A stretch of DNA of 64,000 nucleotides from Marsupella aquatica (Eukaryota > Marchantiophyta). The first letter of the stretch is position 1. Every line of letters starts with the position of its first letter. The stretch lies in assembly GCA_973895155.1 (NCBI GenBank), contig OZ316891.1, forward strand, positions 26,102,001-26,166,000, written 5' to 3'. Below the pieces are notes generated by a model, which was not told the DNA's origin, did no database searches, and saw nothing but the letters and a program-made list of their open reading frames with translations. The position numbers were made by a program, and so were the translations under genes. Of this stretch, positions 35,111-49,366 are shown one piece after another.

Positions 35111-35311
35111 TTACCTACAGTGAACTATTTGGTTGAGAAGATGGACAGCACCAATTATGACGATTGGGTCTTCAAGATGAACATGTTTATATGTGTAATG
35201 CAAGTATGGGATGCTGTGGAGAGTGCACCGTCTGCTACGCAGGCCAAAGAACGGCAGGAAGGAGATGGGTCAGGTCGTCCAACTTTGGTCATGAACGTGT
35301 CATCCGAATGA
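35111..35311 (+). pseudogene. Copia-type gag N-terminal fragment
   Basis: The frame reads NYLVEKMDSTNYDDWVFKMN and continues into FICVMQVWDAVES. This matches the conserved start of copia gag polyproteins (a leucine- or aspartate-rich lead, SNY, W-x-FKM, and a following W). The frame closes at 35311, and nothing after it continues the gag, zinc-knuckle or protease order. I see neither LTRs nor a primer-binding site nearby. It is a scrap of a dead element. Confidence 0.55.
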
Positions 35312-38300
35312 TGGAGTTTGTGACGAAGGAGGATCAGGCCAACTTTCACCCAACTTTCTGGGTGTTGTTGCCTCATGCAGAGAAGTTGAAGAACCCTCAG
35401 ACGCATCTGATCCTTTATCGATCACATGGCAAAAGTGACATGCTTCCTTGGACTGCTGTGGAAGCAGAAGCAAACACGCTCGAGGGTTGTCAAGGTGTTT
35501 AATGTTCATGTTTGCCCAAGGGGTCAAGCGAGTGACGTTACGAGGTCCTGTCAAGAAAAATTCTTCAAGAGCGAATTTATTGAAGGGTGATGTTGTAGTT
35601 GTAGGAGTTTCAGGTAAGACGAACACAGGATGGAACTCCTGCTACAGTAATACCTGGGATCCCAAAACTCTTCAAGCACTCGAGAGGTAATATTCGTTGT
35701 GCAGCATCTGTGGTAGCCTTCTGGCTTTTCAACCGGTTCAAATTGAAGCGATGAAGAGAAGGAGTAGTAATAAAAGTAGGGAACTTCTGAATTTTGTAGC
35801 TGACTGCCTACTTTAGTGAAAAGCATCCAGCTTCAAGTCTACGGCGCCCTTGATAATCAGCTCGTATAGGTTGAGGCAGGAGATTGGCTAGAAAGTGAGA
35901 GTAACTGACATAGTTTGACTGAACTGCAGTTGCGTCTGGTGGGCATAGAGGTAGCGGAGGGTCACACTTTCTCACTTGGTTAAAGAGGTTCTTTGTAGAC
36001 ATGCACCATCCTTTGCGACTGAGTTTTGTTTAGTGTTGATCAGATTGACAACAACCGATATATTTAGTGCTAGGTGGAGCGTTTTTTTGACTAAGCGACT
36101 TAGGTTATGCTTGGAGTACACCCTCCACCCAGCACTAGTGGATTTTTTTCAATCAGATGCTCTTCTTGCTGATAACTTTGCAGCATAATCAACTGATTGC
36201 GTTCGACCTAGTTCCAGGGTACTCTGAGCTGCTATTCAAACCTTTCAAACTTGTCTTTTAATGGATTTTTTGTTACTACACATCCCGATTCTTCACTTGC
36301 TGCATTAGCTATGGCCTTCTTCTCTGTGTGCGCTGTTGTTCGTCCTTTTCTGTTCAGAGCAGAACTAGTGAATTCTGGTCAGAGATTCGTCATATAGACT
36401 TTCTTAAATTCGTTCTTCCATGATCTCCCTCAAAGCGACGGTATGGCGTTTGTTTTTGTGTTGGCACCTTGCCATTTTGTGCTTGCGTTTGAAGTGTCCA
36501 AGCAGTTATGAAGGCAGCCTATTACTTGAGTCTGTTGTCTTGCTGTTTCCAGCCATTAAGATGTGCAATTAGTTTTGAACACCATTGCTCATGGCTACAT
36601 TTGCAGATTTGGCTTGGTGCTCTCCGCAATCACTAACAAACTTCTGTTCCCTTTCCTCGAAATGAATTATAGAATGTGGCTAGAGCATTGGATATTAAAT
36701 TCTATGAAAACCGGAATCTCAATGTACACAGTGACGACCTTGTTTTGAGAACAAATGCTGCTAACAGAGTAAGGTACTTATTTAAATTCACCTTTTTCTG
36801 GATGCGTCATTCTCTTGGCGTGTGTGAATCCTATTTGACAGGGCTGTTTGAGAATCACGAAGCTCTTTCTCTTCTCGTTCCTGAATTTATAGATGATATA
36901 TGCCATATGTTTCATCATGATTGTTCAAATTCTCGATCAGGTCGTCCCTGCAATACGGTAGCAATGGGCGTGCAAGTTTAAGATGCAGCTGACCTGGGTG
37001 AAGGTTGAAATTAACAAAACAATTTCATGAGCAGTTTATTATACACCCTTGGGTTTCAATTTTCAATCAGCGCCTGAGCTGTCATGCTTAAGGCTTGGGA
37101 AAACAGCGCTGTTCACGATCCATATAATGTAGTTCATGTTTATCCGAGAAAATCTTGTCAACATTTTGTTCAACGATTCATTTAAAATAAGTTCTTGAAG
37201 TGACACTGAATGAAGAGAGTTCCCCATGATATGAAGTGACAAAATGAACACGGGTTTCACTCATATGCCGTAGGCACGTATGTCGTTTATACTTAATTAC
37301 CAGCAAAGTCGCCCTTATTCAGCACCCTTCAGACGACGACTCTCAAATAAAAAGTCTACAACCCAGCATTTCTACATCGCCGTTTCGCAAAAGCATTAGT
37401 TGAATTGTAGCTTCGGGTAAAAATTCATTATTTAGCCGTGGCTCACTTCATCGTTACTTAATGAGTACTCTGCGGGATCCTAACCAACAGCATCGCCCTC
37501 CTCGAATTCTTCGGTCCTTGAAGATCTGGCACAAGGACGTACTTTAATGGCCTGTGGACGTGGAACCAATTTTACTCAATTTGTAACCATGTTAACATAA
37601 CGTAAACGTACTTTCAAGACTACTTCAAAGCCTGTACCTTTTTCTCAGTACGTTGTTACGACGTGAGATGTTACCCAAATATTTCACTCATTCAATCGCT
37701 GCCTATTGAGCAGTGACCATGCCAAGACAAATTCGGGATTCAGCTCCTGGTATGTATCTCGATTGGTGGACCCTAAATTCCACCAATCAAGTGAAGTGAA
37801 ACGCTGTGTAAGTTGAACAAATCATCGAAAGGGATGCGTGAAAGACCCAAATTAACTCAACTTCTAAGGATCCAGGTACCACAACAGGGTTTAGGGTTGA
37901 AGATCTGATTGGGGCTGTGGGCCATTGTCTGACTTACGCGTATGGCTACAATGTTATCGATGATTATCCTCTATTGCATATCTGCTTATTTTTTACAAAC
38001 GTAGGACATTTATGCTAGGAGTATGACTGTCTGCTAGGAGTTTAGTCCTTACTTTGAGACCATACATAGCACAATTGGTGTAGTGCCCATCGTTTACTGG
38101 GAGAGCCTGGGAGAGGTTGAAATATGGCTGCAAGTTCAATCGTTGGGGAAAACAAAGGAATAAGTTTTCTACTTCTGAACATCTGACTGGGTATCTTGAA
38201 CTCTCTTGCCTGTCGGGTAGCAGACCTTTTATAAACGTGCTCACCTGCCCGCAAATTTTGAAGCTAAAACGGGTCAGGTCTAGTTCTTGGAAAGCATAAA

Positions 38301-41300
38301 TATGTAAACCAGACAAGTGTACATATTGGCTACGTTGTCCGACGATCGTTGAGGTCAGGGCCGTCTTCTTTTCTCATAATTTTTTGCTATCCATTTTGTT
38401 CATTCTCTACAATAGGAACCAACTGCAAGACGGGACCAAAATGATGTATAAATAAACGAAAACTTTTACGAAGTAGCTACTTTAGCTGTGGAAGAGTTGT
38501 TCATGTCATGCATGCATTGTTGAAGATCTGCAAGAAATCATTGTGCTCACCACAGTTTCATTTAGGAGGATCCTGAAAACCTGAGTGTTGATTTGATGCT
38601 GCACAAACCTGCTGAAGGTGATCAGTCGTGCTGAGAATAAAGGTTCAAGTGTGATCAACAGGACACACTCATTCTGGGTTGGCCCTGTTCGGTGGTCAAA
38701 GCTGCAGAATCTTCGTTACTCCAGTAAGGATGCTGTCCATTGATGTAATATGTGGTATAATCTGAGTTCAGCTTCTTAACACTTTCTTCCAAAAGCGCAC
38801 TTTCGTTTAACGCCCCTGGTTCCTAAAAAAGCTACACTAACTAAGATAGTTCCCATAGGATTGACTATTAGTAGCCCATCTGCAGTTTGTGCAATTGAGA
38901 GGGCCAAGCTAGCTAGAGACGAATTTACGTTTGCATTACGAAATTGTCTGAAATGTACACCTTTCGAAAGTGGGAAAAGGATAGCGACGACACATGGGCA
39001 CATCTTCAGGTCCATGTTCATGTTTGGGTTTGAAAATTGTGTTTTGGAGCTCAGCCATTCCCTAATTGTGTCGAAAGACACTGTAGTTGCCTATTCAGCT
39101 TTCTCATGGGTGCTTCCATAATAAAAACCACTCAGTCATTCTATCAATTACCGCAAATCTGAAGATTTGCTGGGCTCCCACGAAAACTTTCGACCTGCAG
39201 ATCCAGAGGGAGATATTTGGTATATGATTGGTGAAGTATAAAGTTCAACTTGAAGTGAATATGCCCTCCTCTTGGAACAAGGATATTCAGTGAGTATATT
39301 TTTAAAGTCGCGTGGCCAATGATAGCTTGTGTTAGGGGGAGGAGGTGCTAGGAATATTCCTTATGGCAATGTGTGACCAGTACATCACCCTAGATTGAAT
39401 TGTGGCGGATGGTCCCTCTGGTGCCTCTGGTGTGGTGGGAAACTGCTGAAAGTGGCAAATGATTCTACAGGAGGTGGAAGTTGGCAAAATTTCGGCACCT
39501 AAATAAACCTTGGTTCACTCACCTGGGATCTCTCGAGGCTGGCCTCCCTGCCCCTGGCATCCGCCATTCTTTGCGGACCAAGCTGACCAGCAAAGATCGA
39601 TGAAATTAATGTCAGACATGTCCATTAGCCTTTACATGGGACAAACGTGTCTCACTTGCAAGATCACTGCGAAGTCTGTGGTACGCACTGTTCTAATATC
39701 GTTATCTTTGTCAATTTCAAGTTTTGAACGATCCCTCCTTTGTACTGTACCGCTTTCATCTGGAGTCTTTTCATTGGTTGAATCTATACCAAAGGGCGCC
39801 ATTCATACCTGAGGATTGAGGAAAGCCCCAAAAGTATATGAAGTGACATAGATCTTATTCTCTCAGATGCCTCTTTCTGGACGAACAGACGTGTCCTATC
39901 TGTGGATTCGACAAGTATCGCCTTTACAGGGTCAAATTTAATGTCAGCGTTTCGTACCTACAGATTGTTCGGCATTTCATGTGATCCCCGTCATGATTGC
40001 GACTGTAGACCGCATATGAAGCGCTCCCTTTTCACACGGCGAACACTCGGAAATTTGAGTCATCGGACCTCATTGCTGCGAGAAAGTGATAGCCTGCTTC
40101 GGAATAAGGGGCCACTGCAGAGCTGAATTTCCAGATTAAAAAAATGTTCAGACCAATCATCTGTCCATGTTTTGTTAGATCACAATGCTTGTTAGGTACT
40201 AAATTCTTTTGCAATGATAGGTATCATTTAATCATAGTACAACAAATTAATTAGTGGGGCAGCTTAGCTAGATTTGCATGGTTGAAACTACTCGCTCGCA
40301 CGTTTGCAGTACTTGGCTACCGTCGAACGACATTAATATCCCTAGACTTGCCATTCTGGCTCTCGATTTTAATTTTCATAACGAGACGTTATTCTTTCTT
40401 CAGCAATCTTAACAATGCTCCATATGAGTTTCCCAAGTTTCCTGCCGTCTGTCGCTCAGCAATTCAACTTGTACATTCGTTGTAGTCAAGATATCTCATA
40501 ACAGGTTATAATCTTGCGCAGGAAGGTTGGCGGGATAATTATCTAGAGCAGGACGCCGTTGGGAAACGGGGAGGTTCGACGAATGAACAGTACAGTAATT
40601 TAATGCTCTGCATGGCTTTGTTTTAGCACTGTGCCCTTGCATCATTCTGTCTTCCGTCTGCAATAATGGTATGGGCAGAGGCTGAAATTCCTCATTCAAA
40701 CTACACCTGACCCCAATTGAACAGCTGGGAGTACCATCAGCGTCACCGTTGTGAATGGCATGATTTGGTTGCATGCATGTGGAGAAGAGCCGGACTGAAA
40801 GGTTCCAAGTGCTCAAGTGGGCATCAGGTGCAGGATTAGTTTACGGGTGACGGTACAAATGGTTTCCTAAAGTGCATCTGGAGTGACCAGTTGCTGATGC
40901 TAAATTCCACTTTAACGAAAATCTGACTCTCACTAATTACATCTGAGCCAGAAGTGACCATCATGCTCTCTGATCGTCTACTTATGGGGCCCTGTCGTGC
41001 TCAGGTGCTTGAACAGCTGACCCATGCCATCCACCCAGCAGAGCCCTGGCGATTCAGGCTAAGATGGGGATAAGCTCGCTAGGTAGCCAGCTACTGTAGC
41101 TTCTGACACTTTAATTTGAGGTCAGCCTGCTGTAGCCTACGGTAGTGGATACGAACTCCAATAGTCGGAAGTGGGAAGGAATTGTATGATCGTGAAGTAA
41201 TTGTCTCGGAGAGATTGATTCAAAATAATGAACAAAGGTTTTCAGACTGTCAACGTGAATTGACGCGTATTTTGTAGATCATCGACGGCCTGAGTTTTCT

Positions 41301-41336
41301 GTCTGGCACAAGAAAGTCATTACAGGGACAGAGACT
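35312..41336. other. No gene seen
   Basis: Six kilobases of mixed sequence with only short open frames on both strands. I looked for splice-linked conserved exons, as in the genes at 4.5-19 kb, and found none I could support. A spliced gene of an unfamiliar family or a non-coding RNA could be hidden here. Confidence 0.35.
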
Positions 41337-41420
41337 TTCATTCAAATTGTGGCAGACTTTCAATAAAATTGTGGCAGACTTTCAATAAAATTGTGGCAGA
41401 CTTTTAATCAAATTGTGGCA
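41337..41420. repeat. 22-bp tandem repeat, about four copies
   Basis: ATTGTGGCAGACTTTCAATA repeats with an exact 22-bp spacing (the GTGG cores begin at 41349, 41371, 41393 and 41415). The copies differ by one or two bases. Confidence 0.92.
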
Positions 41421-44400
41421 ACGAATTATAACCCGGAGTGAAACATCTTTATAAAATTCAAATCACTGGAAACCTCGTGAAAGTATTCAAACCTCTTTTA
41501 CACCGAGAGAGAGTGAGAGATCGCTTCATAATGTTGGGGAATGGGATAGGAGTACAATCCTGGATAGATCTGCTGTCATGGATAAAGGATTACCCAGTGA
41601 CGGCGGGCGATCGCATGAACTGGAGTAGTTGGATGATTCGATCCCCCTACCTAACCTGCTGACTTGCTAGCTTGCATCTTTCGTTCTTTACTGTAGGGTC
41701 CGCTGGTAAGTTAGTGCTCTGAGGATGATAATGAGGATCATTGGGGCCTTCGACTGTACAGCGTATGTCCGCCAATAGCGAGGCTTTGAGATCTTGTTAC
41801 AAACTTCAGTGACCAGCAGCGCGTGTATGGAGAGTTGTGTCATGTCATTCGTCATCATGTACTGTGACTTTCAATTGAAAACTAATATAGCATGACAGCA
41901 TCACGCTAGAAAGCGTGGATCCACTTCATCTTGCTAGGAGTCTGTCCCTCGCGCACAGTGCCGGCAACTTGAGCTCAACTGAGCAACCTGAGCGCTTTGT
42001 TTGAGCAGTCATGGATTCATGGTGGTCACTGACAGAATGATGCAGGGCAGTCCAGATTTTTGCATCATGACAACTGAAACTTTCATGCAAGCACAGGATG
42101 AAATTTTCAGCCTAGTCCACATACGATGCATTGTTATTCGGAAGAAATCTTATAATGAATGCAACTCAGACCATCATAGCTGGCCACGTACGACATTTGA
42201 ATTAAGACCGCGTGTATCCAGGTTAATGCATGATGACAATTTTAGCGTCTCAAGTGAAGCCCAGGTGGAAATATGTGGACTGCTGAGTAGAGAACAATTT
42301 GGGATCCGTGCTACGTGGTAAGTATCTAGAATTACGCATCATGACGAAAGAGAGCTTCTTTTAAAGCCCAGGGTTCTGGAACCAAAGATGCCGAGGATCT
42401 TCATTTAGTACCAAACATCCAGGTCAATCATGTTGTTAGGTCCTGTCCTGTTGCGACCAGAACGGTCGTCTTGACCCCACAAGTTGGTAACCTTGACTAG
42501 TCAATCATACCTTCACGTGTAGGTTTTGCCTCCTGCGCAAGATAATGATCGCTTGTAATAATCTCAGGAACACTCATTCTCTGGATGGATAACCCTAAAG
42601 TTAGAATCGGTTTCCTCTTACCATGAGTTGAGACTTGCAACCAACCGGATGGACTAGTTGAATGAGTTACAAGGAGTCCCCACGTTCTCAAAGCACCAAA
42701 ATCATGGCATATGGAGATGAAATATGCTAGGCTTGGAAATCGGTTACAATCACTTACGTATTAACTTTATTAATTACCTATACTCACTTGAATTCACAAT
42801 AGCAACATCTGTATGCATACTGCTTCACTCAATGGAGTTCACTGAAAGCTTTCGAGGCAAAAATAAGCAAGAGCAATATCTCGAGCTCCTTAGACAATTT
42901 TGGTACAACTGAATAGTTAGTATCTTATGTTTCACGGTCAATTATTGATATTGTGGTGTGTTAATATGGTTCATCAGAATTTTTTGTATTTTACTTTTGA
43001 GTGAAGAGGACACACTGAGACAACCTTCCACCAGTTCATTCGCTACCAGAACCAGGAAAGGAATCCAACTGGCACTGCTAAGTGCTAATGATGATGGTCT
43101 ACCACGTAATCTACCTGACGAGGATCTCGCTTGCTAGCTAGCGAAATGCATACAAATATCAGTCTTCTCTCAGACTTTATTGACCCTGGTTCGTTCTCAC
43201 ACGATTGCCAGGATAGATTATCAAATGTCGATGACAGCGACGTTTATCGAGCCACTGAGGCACTGACCGGCGAAAATATATCTCTGCAGCCGTATAGCAC
43301 CCTGTAGTACTAACGAAAGATACATCACGTACCTATACTTAAGTAAAGTCTACAATAATGGCAGGTACTCTGAGCAAGTGAGCAAGAGTCTGAGGCTCTG
43401 AGCATTCCTTGAGTCAAGAAAGTCTCGGCAGTCAAGGATGGATTACAGTAAGTTATTTTCAACAGCAACAAGGCTGCAGGGAGCTCCTGCGTAAAGTTGA
43501 CCGCAGAATAGTCTGTCGTGAAGATGGAAGAGGCAGTTAATGTTGATCACCTGATTCAACCTGTTAGCTTCGGACCCTTTCAGTTGGCAGCAGTGTGTCT
43601 CATCGCAGTGGAACCAGTATACATAGCTGACTTTTGAAATGTGGAGATACAGTTACCTGAGGACCTGTACGAAGCGATTTCAAACATGAACAACGTCACC
43701 CCACCCCACCAAAAAGGAGAATAAATCAAGAGCAAAAAAAACAGCTTACCTGAGATTGTTTGCCGACTTTCTCAGTGTCCATACAATCACTTTATCAAGA
43801 GCTTTGCCAATAGCAGGCTGGCAATGAGAAAGATGCACTCCTTTCTCAGGTCTGCCCTAATTTGGCCTGCAGTACAGTAGCCATATCCTCGACATACCGT
43901 CACCATAGTTTGGTTCTGATATTGTCTTTCTGCAGAACATCGTGCTACTTACGATAATTGTTGTAGCTGGCTTTTTGTAGCTCTTTGCGCGGTGCTCTTT
44001 TTCGGTACTTTCTGCTTCAATTTCATTTGGTCGGGCCTATTGGGCATTTGTACATTTTTCCTTTTTAGTAGTACACTTTTGCTTTCAACCGCACAACAGA
44101 GAAGAAGAACCGACTATCTCAAGCCTCGAAAGGATCCATAACATTGCAGTCTACTATAATCAATGGAGTTGGCCATCTGGACGATCTGATCAGCGGCCAG
44201 TTTGAAAAAAAAATCATACACGCCACCTGCAGAACTGTAGCTCCCTGCTCTTAGCCAAAAGGTGGTCAAGCAATGACGTCTCCGGTATCAGAAAGGGAAA
44301 GAATGCAGTACAGATCTAGAGATCTGAGCCAATACACCGCTTGTGCATCATTTTGCTCTTGTCATATCTATTCATTAGGATTGTACGTTGCCTGTGACCT

Positions 44401-46860
44401 TCTCACCTCTCTACACCTGCCATTTCCCTTCGTTGTTGAATGCACCGTGTCATATGCTGGTGCACATCTGCACATGTCCTCGATGCGCAATTATGCAGAC
44501 AACTCAACTCTCTGCAGTTTGGCTCTTAGGAAGTGTCATCATAGGAATTATTTAATTGAGACCCTTCGAGCCAAAAAGCAAGTATCATCAAAACGCCAGT
44601 TCAGCCCCAATAATATCGGGGCTTCACTCCAAAATTCGTAGATTTATTACATTAAAGAATGGTAATTTAAGCTCAGACATAGCGCAACAAAGCAAAGAGA
44701 ATCCAGACCTCCTTCTGGATTACGTTGAATAAATGTAGTTCGTGGATTTCGTTGAATGAACGCAAGGGACAAAAGGTGATCTGCGCCAGAGATCGTGAGG
44801 GAAATGGTGCGATTCATTTGAATACAATTCAGTGAAGTATTACAGTTCAATAGAAAATAAATAAATCTTTCAAAGCAAAAAGGTGAGATTCATGGAAACG
44901 CAAACAAGTCACTGCATCACGTACTAGACCAGAAGTCCAGACGCGGTTTCTCATCATTTGCAGAAGAAGAATCCACCACTTTTCCTGCATCTTGCATCGT
45001 CTGCTACGCCGTGACAGTCTGCAGGAGTGTGGACTGGGGAGTCAGGAGACCATTTCCCCATATCCCTAACATTTCGTTCTGACATCGGAGGATTTTTGGG
45101 AGATTCTTTTTCACGCAATCACAGTCTTGTCCTCACAGGTGGGAGACCAAACTTCGAAGCCACTCCGTGGTGGTGATCCGTGTCCCCTTGTCCCCCAAAA
45201 CCCGTTCTTCCTTTCCCCAATCTCGCCCTTTCCTGATGGCTTTGCCCGGACGACCCCTGCCCAGTTCCAACCCAAACCTCACACTTACGTCACAGACGTT
45301 GTTCTTACGTTGCAGGCTGGTTGTGACTCGTGAGGCAGGAAACATGATGTCTAAACACTGTAAACATTCGAGCAAAAAAGTATGTATGATCTGGAAATAT
45401 ACAAAAGCATGGGTGGACACAATTGAGCCACATCACTCTCCCTGATTTTGGACTTGGAGTATCCACTTTCCTACGTAATTATTCCCTGCGAGTGTTTGTA
45501 TCGAAGACGGTCGCCATAGAGCCACATACCTCTCCTCGATTATACATTTAATTTTTCCCTCTTTCATAAATATTATTAAGGGGACTGCTAGTGCTTTATG
45601 TAAGATAGCCACAGCCATGATTGTGCCACATCACTCTCCGAAATCCTGCACCTAGATATATGTATCTTTTCCAAATGTGTCCTTGCCTGCATGCCACGAC
45701 TATGAGCGACTATAGCTACATAGAAACACAAAAGCAATCCAGGGGACAAGATCCAAACGACAGAAGACCAAAGAAAGGGAAGAAAACAAGTTAGAAGAAT
45801 AACCCACCAAGACCAAAAAGCCAAAAAGCCTCTTTCACACAATGGCAGAGGAACTAAAGCCCTATCCAGCCGTAAACTGATGGCATGCTGAAGTTCAGCA
45901 GTAAATCCCATATCAGGTCACCCTAAGGTATTTGTCTACAGGCGTGCTTTTTAGTGCAACAGACACCCTTGTCTAAAGAAGACGTATAAAAAAAGGAAAG
46001 AAATCATGTAACCTTTGTTTTCTTAGCTTACATTCACAAGTCTTATTGAGTCTTTTTAAACTTCATGTTCTGTAGGATTTGGCCATATGCGATGGTTATG
46101 AGGACAACAGACTGGCTAGACAAAAGAAACTCGTTTTTGGTGGCAAATGGTTGTGCATCTTCTTCCCTTGAGTCAAGTTTGGCTCCCCAAACACCCTCCA
46201 GAAAACTCAAGGAGTTTAATAGAGGGTTTCAAACCCCAATTCAAACCTCAAATTTTGATGGACCTTAAGTCAGTAATGAAGGTTCTAGACAGAAAAGGTT
46301 ATGGACTACCAAATTCATAGTCCATAAGCTTTTGCCATACTGAGTGGTCACTGTTGAGGCTAATGAATTGTATATTTTTAGACTGTGAAGTACAACAGTG
46401 AAATATAATACATTAGACCATAAGTCACTGTAGAGGCTAGTGGAAAAAAGAAAACATTCACGTAACCTGTGAAAAGTCTTGGGCCATTAGTTTATGGCCA
46501 AAAGCCATTGTCCCCTACTTTGGAGCTTGGAGGGCACTAGTATGGCAATATGACCCTAAACCTGTTGGCCATCTTAGTATAAAAGCCTGAACAAAGTCTA
46601 CTCTTAAGGGCCTAGGGTTTACTCTTAAGGGCGTATGGTATAGAGTGAAGCCTCTTTCTCTCTACACAGTAACCCTTGATACACACAAAAGTGATCATGA
46701 GTGTCAATAAAAAAAACTTTAAATGAGGATAGATAAAACTGAAATGAGAGTGGACCAAAAAAACGAGGATTGACTGAAATAGCATAGAAATTTAATTATG
46801 CAAGATTCTTTTCTCTCATGTATTAACTTCTTTTCTCTCATGTATTAACGTTCAAGGAAA
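41421..46860. other. No gene seen
   Basis: I recognise no family in this 5.4-kb stretch. It contains a minus-strand ATG frame at 45911-45588 with two hydrophobic segments and a plus-strand 122-codon frame at 44273-44641, neither convincing. Near 46636-46655 a TATAGAGTGAAGCCTC sequence is another copy of the MITE-end-like motif. Confidence 0.35.
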
Positions 46861-46869
46861 GTATAATCG

Positions 46870-47250
46870 GGCTAGTACGACAAAATTCACATGAAAAGTT
46901 TGGACTGAGGCTTACCACACACAGTTCTACAAGTTACCGCCATACCTTTGTTCCAGATAATACAAGTAATGTAGTTCGATAATATGACAAAACGACCCTA
47001 AACCTGGTGGCAAAATACGACAACCTAGAAATGAAAAGTATGGATTGACGGGACACAGTTACACAAGTTTACCACTAAATAGTGGACCATAAATATAAAC
47101 TAATGAATGAACCACACCCTTGGTAGTTCAGTAATATGACAAAACGACCATAAAACCTGGTGGCCTAATACGACAAAAGTCGCATGAAAAGTTTACACCG
47201 AAGCTTACGACACAGTTCCACAAGTTTAGAGCCATACCTCGGTTGACACA
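46870..47250. repeat. Diverged tandem repeat of about 150 bp, 2.4 copies
   Basis: GTAGTTCGATAATATGACAA at 46972 recurs as GTAGTTCAGTAATATGACAA at 47122. The segment TACGACAAAA, then CATGAAAAGTTT, then CACAGTTCCACAAGTTT occurs three times, near 46875, 47012 and 47168. The period is 150-156 bp. Confidence 0.8.
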
Positions 47251-47538
47251 GGTGGCAGGAGAGGGATCTCCCTCACGGAAGATTCTGCAACCGACGGCCG
47301 GGTAGTAGTAGTGTAACGGGTCCCGAGAACAGCAGCAGTACTTTCCGGCCAGGTAAGGTAAGGCAAGGCAAGGCAAGGTCAGGTGAAACTGTGCGCCGGA
47401 AGATGCGGTTGGAAAAGAAGGTCGGTGGATGCTGTACAGCGAACAAAAAGGCAGCGTTATTTTATTTATTTGTAAAAGGGCATCCGAACGCAAATGCGAA
47501 GTACAATACAGTAGTCGACTACTGTAGTAGAAGCTCTC

Positions 47539-47828
47539 GTGTCACCTCTGGTTTGAACCCGAGGCGTTTGTGCGTACATAAGGGCGATTGGAGGCTGTGT
47601 CACCTCTGGTTTGAACCCGAGGCCACTGTGGGTACATAAGGGCGATTGGAGGCTGTGTCACCTTTGGTTTGAACCCAAGGCGTTTGTGGGTACATAAGGG
47701 CAACTGGAGGTTGTGTCACCTCTGGTTTGAACTCGAGGCCACTGTGGTACATAAGGGCGATTGGAGGTTGTGTCACCTCTGGTTTGAACCCGAGGCCTTT
47801 GTGGGTACATAAGGGTGGTTGGAGGCTG
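47539..47828. repeat. 58-bp tandem repeat, five copies
   Basis: Units begin with GTGTCACCTCTGGTTTGAAC at 47539, 47597, 47655, 47713 and 47770. The last step is 57 bp because one base is missing. Each unit carries an imperfect palindrome CCTCTGGTTTGAACCCGAGG whose minus strand contains GGGTTCAAACC, close to the RNA polymerase III B-box. The period is not a multiple of three, so the array is not coding. The units are contiguous with no unique spacers, so it is not CRISPR-like. Confidence 0.93.
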
Positions 47829-49366
47829 GCCCAAACAGGTCACTTTGTGTTTGGGACAATGCCTGCAAGTTTGTTCGCAGGAAGCGTAAAAGAAATTCAA
47901 AAACAAATCAAAATTGCATTCCAAAAAACAAAGAGAGGGGTTAGAAAACAATAGTTTAGCAATTTTAGTTGTTTTTCAATTTTTGACTAAACAAAATATA
48001 TACTAAATTTTTTATTAATTACAGTGATACATCTGTTTACATAAGAATGACCGTGTTTCAACAAGCTGTCACTATTCTTAGTCAGAGTAAAGACCACAAA
48101 GCTATCTCTTCATTAGTGTTTCTTTCGCCTCCTATGAATATTGAGTTTTCCTTCCCGTCCTGCTTTTCATTGTTTTTAGATTTATGGCTTCAGCGATTGG
48201 CCCAACTCTCACATCACATGAACAAGATTCACAGCCACAACAATAGTAGTTCGCCTACACAATTCTAGATACTGCTTCAGTCCACTCCTACAGTGAATCT
48301 GGAAGACATGGTCCAAGTTAAAATCTAGAAGGCTTTGAGTTTCTGGGATACAATTCCATAGCATGTAGAGTGTCCTTTGCAAAAACCAGATGAAGCAGAA
48401 TCTGAATTTTGAAGCCAAAATTATTTTTTCTCATTGCTTGCATCCACACTGTCTGTCAATGAGAAGTTCTGAGTACATCCATAGCTTCAATGGCTTCTTC
48501 TACAAACATGATAATTGCATTTGGATAAGCTTTTCTTCTTGTACAATAGCCAGTTCTCTTTCCCCAATTGGAATGTGGTGGTCCATCATGCTTATTTGTG
48601 TCACATGTGTGCACAAATTGATTTATATAGAGGAGCTTTTCTGTTGTGGCAGTGCAAACATATATAGTGGGAAGCTTACCACAGCCCAGTATATTGTTTT
48701 CCCCGGCAAACAACAGCCATGCAATCATTGGCACCATAGGACATAACTTTGAATTGGACTAATAGGTATGAAACAGAGTTTGGCTGTTGTATTTTTGTCT
48801 AGAAGACAACTCAAAGATCTACCTGTGAATTCAAAATGTGGCCCCATGAAGGACACTTATCTGCAGGCTCTGGCCTTGTACATTTTGGATTTGGGCAGGC
48901 TGTCATGGCTCAGGTTTTGAGATGGTTTCTATGTAAAGGAAGGATGACTTGTGAATCAGTGGCTTGAACTATATTGGCCTTGACCTTCTTATGAAAGAAC
49001 AGACTGATGTGCCACAACAGTGGGGTTCGAGGCTTGCTTGGATTCATTAGGCATTTGTTAGTAGGAGGGTAACACTAGCGGGAACACTAGTCAAGATGAT
49101 ATAGTGGACCCCGCCGACTTGGAAGAGATTCCAAGTAAACACAGAATGCGCTTATGGACTGTGCACTTAGACATCCTGGGCCCTCAGCCTGTCTCTCTTG
49201 CGAACATGACAACTGAAGGGTTATTTCAATCAATTTTAAACTAACTTTTATCAATTATTACCAATAAGAGGGATTTTTTATGGGGAAAGGGAAGGGAGAA
49301 GGCCAAAAAAGGGAGGGTGTATATCCATAGGTAGGTTCAATAGTTTATATGTAGTGACAGTTAGCT
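47829..49366. other. No gene seen
   Basis: 1.5 kb without recognisable coding sequence or structured repeat. Open frames near 48047-48746 are short, unsupported and overlap on both strands. Confidence 0.4.

Noticed and set aside
44273-44641. 122-codon plus-strand frame with many Cys
   Set aside because: The Cys are irregularly placed, with no family match, no second exon and no conserved context.
45588-45911. ATG-initiated minus-strand frame with two hydrophobic segments
   Set aside because: It could be a small membrane protein, but there is no family similarity, no neighbouring exon, and the second half has no coding character.
47539-47828. Regularly spaced repeats resembling a CRISPR array
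   Set aside because: The units are contiguous tandem copies without unique spacers, in a eukaryotic genome.
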